A stretch of DNA of 38,800 nt from Chitinivibrio alkaliphilus ACht1 (GTDB lineage Bacteria; Fibrobacterota; Chitinivibrionia; Chitinivibrionales; Chitinivibrionaceae), in the NCBI RefSeq assembly GCF_000474745.1, contig NZ_ASJR01000019.1:1-38800 (forward strand), read 5' to 3'. Position 1 is the stretch's first letter. The number at the start of each line of letters is the position of its first letter. A program made the translations under genes and the position numbers. Positions 1 to 6,911 of this stretch are shown here, in pieces. The notes beneath the pieces were generated by a model. It was not told where the DNA came from, did not search any database, and was given only the letters and a program-made list of their open reading frames with translations.

Positions 1-256
1 TATACACCATATACCAGAGAGATCCAAGCCAGAGGATCGTGCCTGAAAGTGAACCTTTGTTACTCCGGCGCCGGGATATATACATGAGGGGTATGGCCAG
101 GGTAAGGGTTATGATGTCATTGCCCCGCCAGATATGTCGTATAAATTCAGTATCCTGATACAGACCATCCAAAAACAGCCCTCCGAGGGAGGCAATGCCT
201 GCAAGGATCATGATATGGGTGGTAAGGCGGTATGCCCTGGTGTGAAAGCGGTTCAT
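1..256 (-). CDS. Membrane protein of unknown function, 3' end cut by window edge
   Basis: The visible 85 residues begin with MNRFHTRAYR at an ATG (254-256) preceded by an AAGGAAG-type ribosome binding site. Three hydrophobic stretches are visible: around residues 15-30, 45-58 and 70-85. Between them sit polar motifs (GLYQD, RGNDIITL, RRRSNKGS). From memory, this layout recalls a small family of uncharacterised multi-spanning inner-membrane proteins; no function is known to me. The gene lies 51 bases downstream of purE on the same strand, so it may be the last gene of the purK-purE transcript. The reading frame runs off the left edge without a stop. Confidence 0.6.
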   Translation of the reverse strand, partial: MNRFHTRAYRLTTHIMILAGIASLGGLFLDGLYQDTEFIRHIWRGNDIITLTLAIPLMYISRRRSNKGSLSGTILWLGSLWYMVY

Positions 257-307
257 GGAAGGCTTCCTTGTTTTTTTGTATACACACGGAGATCTAACTG
301 TCCGTGC

Positions 308-799
308 CTATTTTTTGAGGTTTTCAGCCTTTTTTTCCACGGTCTCCTGCAATTGTTTCTTATAGGCAATCAGGGATTCCTGAACGGAGCTGTTTCCCAC
401 GGAGATAATCTGTGCGGCAAGGATACCCGCATTTTTTGCTCCGTTGAGGGCAACCGTGGCAACGGGAATGCCAGCGGGCATCTGGAGTATGGAAAGAAGG
501 GAGTCCCACCCGTCAATGGAATTTCGTGATTTAATGGGAACACCGATTACGGGCAGGGGAGATATAGCCGCCACCATTCCCGGCAGATGGGCCGCGCCAC
601 CTGCGCCGGCGATAATGGCCCCAACACCGCGGGTATGTGCTGCTGCGGCAAAATCGTAGAGTTTTTGAGGGGTGCGGTGGGCAGATACAATGTCCACTTC
701 CCAGGCCACACCCAGTTCATCAAGAATGTCTCCGGCTTCCTGCATTACGGGCAGATCCGAATCTGACCCCATGACGATACTGACTATTTTTTCTTCCAT
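308..799 (-). CDS. purE: N5-carboxyaminoimidazole ribonucleotide mutase PurE
   Basis: PurE moves the carboxyl group of N5-CAIR to C4, giving CAIR, in cytoplasmic de novo purine synthesis. The 163-residue length is normal for class I PurE. The N-terminal GSDSDLP substrate loop is at residues 11-17. SAHRTP (about 39-44) and the GAGGAAHLPGM loop (about 65-75) are intact. The start ATG (797-799) follows AAGGTGA. The first 16 bases overlap the end of purK, so the two genes are translationally coupled. A PurK partner means this is the two-step bacterial route, not the direct AIR carboxylase of animals. Confidence 0.95.
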   Translation of the reverse strand: MEEKIVSIVMGSDSDLPVMQEAGDILDELGVAWEVDIVSAHRTPQKLYDFAAAAHTRGVGAIIAGAGGAAHLPGMVAAISPLPVIGVPIKSRNSIDGWDSLLSILQMPAGIPVATVALNGAKNAGILAAQIISVGNSSVQESLIAYKKQLQETVEKKAENLKK

Positions 800-1950
800 G
801 ATGTCACCTTTATTAATTGTTGTACCCGTTTTGCCTTTTTTCGTGCTTCGTCCAGTGTGGTGGCGAGGATGGTTGCATGGCCCATTTTTCGTGCGGGCCG
901 GGTGATTTTCTTGCCGTATAAATGTATCTTTACCCCCGCCATGGCAAGGGCCTCAGAAAGCCCTGTGTAGCGTACGGGGCCTTCAAAACCGGGCTCTCCG
1001 AGAATATTTACCATCACGGCGGGGCGTTTTAATTCAGTACTTCCCAGGGGCAGATTCAGGACGGCCCGCAGGTGCTGTTCAAACTGCGACGTCATAACGC
1101 TCTCAATGGTGTGATGGCCGCTGTTATGCGTACGGGGGGCCACTTCATTTACCAGAACATCCCCCGTGGAGTCAATAAATAATTCCACTGCCAAAAGCCC
1201 CTCCATATTCAGGAGGGAGACGATTTTTTCTGCGGCCTCGCGGGCCTTTGTGCCCTGTTGCTCCGTCACTGAAGCGGGACAAAAAAGGGTGTCCACCAGA
1301 TTTTCCTGTGGGTCAAACTCCATCTCCACAAGGGGATAGGTGGCTGTCTCACCGGCTTTGTTGCGGGCCACAATAAGGGATATCTCCTTTTCTATGGCCA
1401 CCTTTTCCTCAATCACCGAGGGGCCGTCCAGAAGTTTCTCAAGATCCTTTGTGTGGGTGATCACGGCAACACCACGGCCATCGTAGCCACCTGTGCGCAG
1501 TTTTTGCACAAAGGGAACCGTGATATGCCCTGCATCAAGGGCGTGGAGGATTTGCTCCTTTGATTCGTAGAGATGAAAAGGGGCGGTGGGGATATCGTTG
1601 CGAGTATAAAAGGTCTTTTGTTTTCCCTTATCCTGTATCAATTCAAGAACGTCCGGATCGGGGGCGATGCGTACTCCCTCGGATTTCAGTTTTTTAAGGG
1701 CGCCCATGTGAACATTTTCAATCTCAAAGGTGAGAAGATCCACCTCTTTGCCAAAGCGGTAGACCGCATCAAAATCGAGGTTGCTCCCTTCTATATGGCG
1801 GGTGGCGATCTGTGCGGCGGGACAATCCTTGTCGGGATCAAGGACATAGGTGGTCATATCCCACTTGCTTGCTTCCTGAATAAGCATTTTTCCCAGCTGT
1901 CCGCCGGAGATGATGCCAATTATCAAATCTGATGTTACAAATTCTTCCAT
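784..1950 (-). CDS. purK: N5-carboxyaminoimidazole ribonucleotide synthase PurK
   Basis: PurK is an ATP-grasp enzyme that makes N5-CAIR from AIR, bicarbonate and ATP, just before PurE. The 388-residue protein has the N-terminal nucleotide-binding GIISGGQLGKML (about residues 12-23). It also has ATP-grasp elements KLRTGGYDGRGV (about 151-162) and the C-terminal metal-binding stretch VNEVAPRTHNSGH (about 269-281). The chosen ATG (1948-1950) has only a weak upstream GAAAG. The nearest in-frame alternatives would cut into the first strand. The stop overlaps purE. A leader of roughly 60 bases carries a small hairpin, annotated separately. Confidence 0.94.
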   Translation of the reverse strand: MEEFVTSDLIIGIISGGQLGKMLIQEASKWDMTTYVLDPDKDCPAAQIATRHIEGSNLDFDAVYRFGKEVDLLTFEIENVHMGALKKLKSEGVRIAPDPDVLELIQDKGKQKTFYTRNDIPTAPFHLYESKEQILHALDAGHITVPFVQKLRTGGYDGRGVAVITHTKDLEKLLDGPSVIEEKVAIEKEISLIVARNKAGETATYPLVEMEFDPQENLVDTLFCPASVTEQQGTKAREAAEKIVSLLNMEGLLAVELFIDSTGDVLVNEVAPRTHNSGHHTIESVMTSQFEQHLRAVLNLPLGSTELKRPAVMVNILGEPGFEGPVRYTGLSEALAMAGVKIHLYGKKITRPARKMGHATILATTLDEARKKAKRVQQLIKVTSWKKK

Positions 1951-2335
1951 ATGCTGTCTTTCAAAAGGGCGGTTTCTTTTGTACCTTGCGGGGAGGCAGG
2001 ATCTTCACCCTGCCGGCTGAGATAATATACAAAAAAAACAGCTTCGGGAGTGAATAAATCCCCTGCATTTTGGGGAGAGTGTGAGGAGTATGTAATAGGG
2101 TAGTATTGGAAAGAGAAACCTTGCGTCAGACAAAAGTATGTATCTTTCGTAAGGGAATATGTCTATTGGAAACCGTGATTGGCAGAGGCGGCCACAAGTT
2201 TTCATGATTTTGCGGGGATGGTTTTTATGTATACTGTGATACTAAATACGCCCTTTTGTTGAAGGATATGGAAATCTCAGTTGGGGCAATACCACATGGG
2301 AGAATTTCCGTGAATACTGCCGCAATCTCCATTTG
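1951..2335. other. Intergenic region between purK and the broken K+ channel gene
   Basis: About 385 bases without a convincing gene. The part nearest purK holds its leader: a TATATTAT-like -10 candidate (minus strand, near 2022-2030) and a 6-bp hairpin at 1995-2014. The rest shows no signal I can name. A 66-codon minus-strand frame at 2005-2205 has a composition unlike a protein and no good ribosome binding site. Confidence 0.5.
1995..2014 (-). promoter_or_regulatory. Small hairpin in the purK leader
   Basis: GGCAGG and CCTGCC pair perfectly around an 8-base loop, about 45 bases ahead of the purK start. No T-run follows, so it is not a terminator by itself. It could shape the leader RNA or be a PurR-type or other operator. 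No known purine riboswitch core is visible. Confidence 0.3.
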
Positions 2336-3198
2336 TCAGCTCCCGGTGTGGGATGTTTTGCCATAACCGCACCGGGGACAGCCCATGTCGTTGTGGTTTT
2401 TTCGGGAAATTTATTCGGAGAACCCCGATGCCAGAATACCCGCGGGGAGGGCAAATATACCGATGCCAATGATCGCAATGATTGCACCCAGTATTTGTCC
2501 CTGGGGAGTGATGGGATAGATGTCTCCATATCCAACGGTGGTAAGGGCGGCTACTCCCCACCATATTGTTTGGGGAATACTTGAAAAGACTTCCGGTTGC
2601 GCAGGGTTTTCAATATGGTACATGAGTGTTGCCGTTAGTACCAGAAGGAGAAATGTAAAGAAAAGGGCTGTAAAAAGCTCTTCCTTTTTATCCCTGAACA
2701 CAGAGGTTATATGAGATAGGGCTGTGGAGTAGCGGGCTATTTTAAAGAGTCGAAGCAGTCGATGTATTCTGAATACCCTGAGTAAGCGTAGATCTACTCC
2801 GAGAAAGGGGAGGTAAAAGGGTAGGATCGCCAATAAATCTATAATGAGGAGTGGGGTTGCAGCAAATTTCAGGTTGCCCCACAGGGGTTTCTTATATGCC
2901 GGGTGTATGTTGGCGGTCCATATGCGCACAAGATATTCAATGGTAAACACCGTTACGGAGAATACCTCAAAGATGGAAAAAAATGATTCGTATTGTAGAT
3001 ATACCGATTCAACTGACTCCAGAATAATTGCCGTTACATTTAAAAAATGATGATGATAATAGAGAGATCAATGTACCATCCTGCATCTTTGGTTTTTCCT
3101 AAAGGGGTTAGGAGGGTATACAGGGATTGTTTTAATGAGTACCGTCCTTTCGTTGTATCATGGGAGTGATATCCTACTCTTTTTTTATTTTTTGACAC
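2336..3198 (-). pseudogene. Voltage-gated potassium channel (Ion_trans family), frameshift plus nonsense codon
   Basis: The restored product would be about 285 residues of a six-helix K+ channel. The helix S4 region has basic residues at regular intervals (RLLRVFRIHRLLRLFKIARYS region). The pore filter TTVGYGD is intact. Two lesions are visible. First, the opening part, from GTG 3196-3198 with GGAGG five bases upstream, reads to TLLTPLGKTKDAGWYIDLS and then stops at a TAA. The continuation (LNVTAIILESV...) lies one base back, at a T6 run (complement of 3042-3047). Second, the pore-side part ends ASGFSE then TAA. The same frame then continues ISRKNHNDMGCPRCGYGKTSHTGS to a TGA at 2336-2338, a typical Zn-ribbon-like tail. 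The gene lies 18 bases after the amidohydrolase, apparently in one operon. The longest uninterrupted part, 2411-2950, lacks S1. Confidence 0.8.
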
Positions 3199-3216
3199 CG
3201 TTACCTCCATCTGATT

Positions 3217-4422
3217 TTATTTTTCATATGCAACGATTCCTTCATGCAGCACCAAAAATATTTTTTCTAAATGCGTAATGTCCTGCAGGGGATTTCCTGA
3301 AACAACCATAATATCAGCAATTTTTCCAGCTTCCAATGTACCAAGCTCTTCTTCTATACCGCATACAAAGGAGGCATTTTTTGTTCCCGCTACAATAATA
3401 GCCATATTTGACATCCCTGCTTTTTTCATAAGTTGTATTTCAGTACGGGGAAAACCGCGATCAAAGTCGCCCATAAACCCTTCAAAATCAGTTCCAAGTG
3501 CTATCTTTCCCCCTACCTGGTAAAATTTTTTGAGATTTTCCATGGCTACATCACGATAGTCAAGGCTAAATTGCGAACTTACAATATCCCATAATTCCAG
3601 GGTTGGAATCCAGTAAATTCCCGCATCAATAATTTGCTGAATTGTAGTATCATCAACAGGATCCACAACCATATGAGCAATATCATCAACTCCGGCATCA
3701 ATTGCCCATTGTAAATGTTCTGCAAGATTAATATGTGCCGATGTTTTTATTCCCCGTGATCGTGCTGTTTCTGTTATGGCCTGAATCTGTTCAAATGTTG
3801 GCAGTTCCCACGGTCGCCCCTGTTCAAAATCTGTAATTGCAAATTTGATAACATCAACATTGTCATCAATATAGCTGTTTACCAGTTCCTGAGCCTCTTT
3901 TACAGAGGAGAATCTGCTTCCATAGCCATATCCGCCGGGAACGCCCATAATAGATGTGGCGGATAGTATTCTGGTAAGGTCTGTGCGTTGATTCAGGGTA
4001 TCCCGTTTACGTATATAGGTCAGGTTCCCTCCTGTGGAGCCGGGCATTCTGCTTTCTCCGGGACATAGGTCACGCACGGTTGTTATTCCCGCTCTAAGCC
4101 ATTTTTTGAGATTTCGTTCATCATAGGCATAGTGTACATGGGTATTAATGAAACCCGGTAATATGGTTTTTCCCTCCAGATTTTTTTTCACAGCTTTCTG
4201 TGGAATCTTTATTTCTTCCCGTGATCCAACAGCTGTAATTCGCTCTCCCTGTATTACCACTACGCCGTTTTCTATGGGAGGTGTGCCAGTTCCATCGATA
4301 ATCAGGCCGTTGTACAGTACGATGGTTTTTTTGTTGGAATCCTCTTCGGGGGTTTTTTCGGCTGACATTACGACACTCAACGTGGCGAATACAATAACGA
4401 AGGTTGTCTGCATTATGTTCAT
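3217..4422 (-). CDS. Secreted or periplasmic metal-dependent amidohydrolase (imidazolonepropionase/prolidase-like)
   Basis: The 401-residue protein starts with a signal-peptide-like stretch (MNIMQTTFVIVFATLSVVMSA), suggesting export. The amidohydrolase-superfamily metal set is complete: H95 and H97 in THVH, K193 (likely carboxylated, VIKFA), H230, H250 and D312 in LGTDFEG. The C-terminal strand motif GTLEAGKIADIMVVSG is typical of this group. Close relatives cleave cyclic amides or X-Pro dipeptides; the substrate here cannot be read from the sequence. The start lies 4 bases after the TetR stop, and the channel gene follows within 20 bases, so the three look co-transcribed. It is the only intact gene of this AT-rich block. 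Confidence 0.85.
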   Translation of the reverse strand: MNIMQTTFVIVFATLSVVMSAEKTPEEDSNKKTIVLYNGLIIDGTGTPPIENGVVVIQGERITAVGSREEIKIPQKAVKKNLEGKTILPGFINTHVHYAYDERNLKKWLRAGITTVRDLCPGESRMPGSTGGNLTYIRKRDTLNQRTDLTRILSATSIMGVPGGYGYGSRFSSVKEAQELVNSYIDDNVDVIKFAITDFEQGRPWELPTFEQIQAITETARSRGIKTSAHINLAEHLQWAIDAGVDDIAHMVVDPVDDTTIQQIIDAGIYWIPTLELWDIVSSQFSLDYRDVAMENLKKFYQVGGKIALGTDFEGFMGDFDRGFPRTEIQLMKKAGMSNMAIIVAGTKNASFVCGIEEELGTLEAGKIADIMVVSGNPLQDITHLEKIFLVLHEGIVAYEK

Positions 4423-4426
4423 TATA

Positions 4427-5118
4427 CTACACCCATTTGTTAAAATGAAAAAAGGTATCTATATCGGATATTGTTTCTGTGATGTAAGTCTGAACCATCT
4501 CTTCGACATACTTTAGTTGAAAGGCGTTGAGATTGAATATGATAATTGGATAGGCATATTCTGTTAAGGGTTGAGTACGATTCTGTTGAAGCCATTCCAT
4601 TACCACACTGTAGAGGGAGCCATTACATAACAATGCTGCTGTTTTTGTATCCTGTATATGTACGTGACCGTGTTTGCACAGGTTTTTAAATATGTGTTCA
4701 ACACGCTCGTTGGATTTGTGAAATGTGTGTGCCCTTTTTTTCTCAAAGAGGGGGTCAAATCCCGGAGCTTCAATTAGCATTGTCTTTGCAATTTCCTGCA
4801 ACTGCTGGAAGGTCCATAATTCTGCCGCTTTGTATCTGCAAAAGCCCTCTATTACACCGAGGTCGCTTTTTTTGAGGGCAAAATCAGATATTATCTGCAG
4901 TTTTTTTGCGAATTCGTCATATAAGTGCTGAAAGAGTTCACCCTTGTTATTGAAATAGAAATAGAATGTGCCAACCGATATGCCTGCTCTGGTGGTAATA
5001 TCCTTAATTGTGGTTTGGGTATATCCCTGTTTGCCGAAAAGATACTCCGCTGTGTGAATGATATGTTTTTTTTCTTATCTTTTCTTTGTTGTGTTTTTTT
5101 TGATGTTCTGTATGGCAT
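4427..5118 (-). pseudogene. TetR-family transcriptional regulator, frameshifted near its start
   Basis: The N-terminus MPYRTSKKTQQRKDKKK begins at ATG 5116-5118. The DNA-binding part (HTAEYLFGKQGYTQTTIKD, then TRAGISVGTFYFYFNNKGEL, a textbook TetR helix-turn-helix) follows in the -1 frame. The break is at an A8 run (complement of 5066-5073); one extra A would join the parts as KKKKHIIHTAEY. After that the frame is open to TAG at 4427, giving a normal TetR length of about 230 residues. The gene lies directly ahead of the amidohydrolase, so it probably controlled this operon through the dyad at 5125-5155. The run is A-AAA-AAC in phase, a classical slippery sequence, so expression by -1 slippage cannot be excluded. 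Confidence 0.8.
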
Positions 5119-5124
5119 AGGTGA

Positions 5125-5155
5125 CTCAAGCATAGAATATTGTTCTATACTTGAG
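5125..5155. promoter_or_regulatory. 31-bp near-perfect palindrome, probable TetR operator
   Basis: Outer arms CTCAAG and CTTGAG (5125-5130 and 5150-5155) and inner arms ATAGAA and TTCTAT (5132-5137 and 5143-5148) are symmetric around base 5140. Only a few centre and joint bases differ. It ends 6 bases before the regulator's start codon, the usual place for an autoregulatory TetR operator. Binding would cover the start region and so shut off regulator, amidohydrolase and channel together. Confidence 0.6.
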
Positions 5156-5259
5156 TATATATTTATTTTACCCAATAATGCAAACTTTTTTGGTGCTTTT
5201 CTTTAAGCAAAGGGGGCGGTGATATTGTGTTGGTAGCATCACCGGTATTTGGTGTGGAG

Positions 5260-5513
5260 TTAGGCCCCTGTTTTCTCCGCCAGTCGCCGGATATTGTCGT
5301 TAATCTTGAAAAGAACAATCATGAGCTCGCTGTAAATACGTGCAAACAGGGCTGTTGCCACCATAGTGATAAGACCGGCAATAATGCCCATAATACCCCC
5401 GTTGCTAATCATACAATCCCCCCTGCAACAATAGAACCCAACAGGCCAAGCCAGTAGATAAGGGTGATAATTTTGGGAACGATCATGGTGTCGAAAAAGA
5501 GAAATTCTTTCAT
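5260..5513 (-). pseudogene. DUF4282 family small membrane protein, split by a frameshift
   Basis: The first half (5409-5513) reads MKEFLFFDTMIVPKIITLIY then WLGLLGSIVAGGIV and stops at TGA. The second half (5260-5412) begins at an ATG overlapping that stop (ATGA) and reads MISNGGIMGIIAGLITMVAT, then ALFARIYSELMIVLFKINDN. Joined, they give the usual two-helix DUF4282 protein of about 84 residues with its RIYSELMIVLFKIN signature. One base is missing between them, at or just after a G6 run (complement of 5418-5423). The ATGA overlap would allow reinitiation, so two half-proteins might still be made. The family's function is unknown to me. Confidence 0.75.
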
Positions 5514-5690
5514 GCTGGTACTTCTGTAAAAATGAAACTACAGTTAAAATGTACACACAGTGTAGCTTGACAAACATACTTTCGCAAGATCTTTTTAATA
5601 CTCTCTGTTGTGTAGAGGCGTATTGCGTGGAAAAACACTCTTGTACAGGCAGGTCTTCGTGGGTAAAACGCATAAAAGACGATCTTTCTT

Positions 5691-5719
5691 TTGACACCGC
5701 AGGGGGCCTGTTCTATATT
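5691..5719 (+). promoter_or_regulatory. Sigma70-type promoter of aroC
   Basis: TTGACA (5691-5696) and TATATT (5714-5719) are separated by exactly 17 bases, near-consensus for the housekeeping sigma factor. Transcription would start near 5726, about 56 bases before the aroC start codon. Confidence 0.7.
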
Positions 5720-5781
5720 TTTGTACAGGAAATGATAATACACGGGCCTTTTTGGCTCAGCCAGCACGCTGAGGAGGTGGT

Positions 5782-6837
5782 ATGTCCGGCAGCACTTTCG
5801 GAACTCTTTTTCGCATTAGTACCTTCGGAGAAAGCCACGGTGGCGCCGTAGGCTGTGTCCTTGACGGTGCTCCTCCGGGGCTTGCCCTCTCCGAAGAGGA
5901 TATTCAAAAACAGCTCGATCGAAGAAAACCGGGTCAGTCCTCCGTAACCACTCCCCGTAAGGAGCCGGACAAGGTACATCTTTTGTCCGGTATTTTTGAG
6001 GGGCAAACAACGGGAACACCCATTTTGATGATTCTCTATAATAAGGATGCCCAGCCCAGCGCCTATAACGATATAAAAGAGATGTTTCGTCCCGGTCATG
6101 CAGACTATACCTATCTCAAAAAATACGGTATCCGGGATTATCGGGGGAGCGGTCGGGCCTCAGGACGTGAAACGGCAGCGCGGGTTGCCGCCGGTGCCGT
6201 GGCACAAAAACTTCTCAGTCAGCGCGGGGTCTCCATTACGGCCTACACCTCCCGCACGGCAGGTATCAGCTGCACCACCTATAATCCTGCAGAGATAGAA
6301 AACAACCCCATGCGGGCCTGTGACCCCGTTGCTGCGGAACAGATGGTCTCACGTATTGAAGCCCTGGCTCAGGAAGGAGACAGTGTGGGCGGCATTGTGG
6401 AGTGCCGTATTACGGGCGTCAGGGAGGGACTTGGTGAACCGGTGTTTGATAAGATTGAGGCTGATCTTGCCAAGGCGATGCTTTCCCTGGGGGCGGTGAA
6501 GGGCTTTGAGATTGGTCGGGGCTTTGCCGCGGCAGATCTTCAGGGCAGTGAACATAACGATGCCATGGATGCCCATGGGTTTAAAACAAATAATGCCGGT
6601 GGAGTCATTGGCGGGATTACCACGGGGGAGGAGATCTATTTTCGCATTGCCGTAAAACCGACATCCTCCATATCAAAAGAACAGGACACCGTTGATCTTG
6701 ACGGAAATGAGCGGGTTATCCGCACGGAAGGACGACATGATCCCTGCATTTGTCCCCGCATTGTGCCCGTGGTGGAGGCCATGGCGGGATTGGTCCTTGA
6801 GGATCATTACAAGCGCTTTGAAAGCCAGAATCTGTAA
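5782..6837 (+). CDS. aroC: Chorismate synthase
   Basis: AroC catalyses the last shikimate step, 5-enolpyruvylshikimate-3-phosphate to chorismate, with reduced FMN. The 351-residue protein carries the N-terminal GTLFRISTFGESHG signature (residues 6-19). It also has the phosphate/FMN region YRGSGRASGRETAARVAAGA (about 119-138), the NNAGGVIGGITTG loop and a closing RHDPCICPR (about 318-326). GAGGAGG sits 5-6 bases before the ATG. The gene is monocistronic: strong promoter upstream, terminator right behind. It is the only aromatic-pathway gene in the window. Confidence 0.96.
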   Translation: MSGSTFGTLFRISTFGESHGGAVGCVLDGAPPGLALSEEDIQKQLDRRKPGQSSVTTPRKEPDKVHLLSGIFEGQTTGTPILMILYNKDAQPSAYNDIKEMFRPGHADYTYLKKYGIRDYRGSGRASGRETAARVAAGAVAQKLLSQRGVSITAYTSRTAGISCTTYNPAEIENNPMRACDPVAAEQMVSRIEALAQEGDSVGGIVECRITGVREGLGEPVFDKIEADLAKAMLSLGAVKGFEIGRGFAAADLQGSEHNDAMDAHGFKTNNAGGVIGGITTGEEIYFRIAVKPTSSISKEQDTVDLDGNERVIRTEGRHDPCICPRIVPVVEAMAGLVLEDHYKRFESQNL

Positions 6838-6841
6838 CAGT

Positions 6842-6866
6842 AAAGCACCTTCGGGTGCTTTTTTTA
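6842..6866 (+). terminator. Rho-independent terminator after aroC
   Basis: AAAGCACC pairs with GGTGCTTT around a stable TTCG tetraloop, followed by an unbroken T-run to 6866. It lies 4 bases after the aroC stop codon. Confidence 0.9.
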
Positions 6867-6877
6867 TCCCCTGAAAC

Positions 6878-6911
6878 GGGAGGTGATATGATGAATGTGA
6901 AAAAAAGATGA
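6878..6911 (+). promoter_or_regulatory. Ribosome binding site and mini-ORF at the acnA start
   Basis: GGGAGGTGAT (6878-6887) is the only good Shine-Dalgarno. It is correctly spaced for ATG 6891, not for ATG 6908. From 6891 the frame reads MNVKKR and stops at TGA 6909-6911, which overlaps the aconitase ATG (ATGA). Either this is a six-codon leader coupled to acnA, or the A7 run (6900-6906) has lost one base and the true start is MNVKKK joined to MTVG. Confidence 0.6.

Noticed and set aside
134-529. 131-codon plus-strand frame over purE
   Set aside because: It is antisense to purE and the membrane protein; no ribosome site and no recognisable fold.
2005-2205. 66-codon minus-strand frame before purK
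   Set aside because: No ribosome site, odd composition, and it overlaps the purK leader signals.
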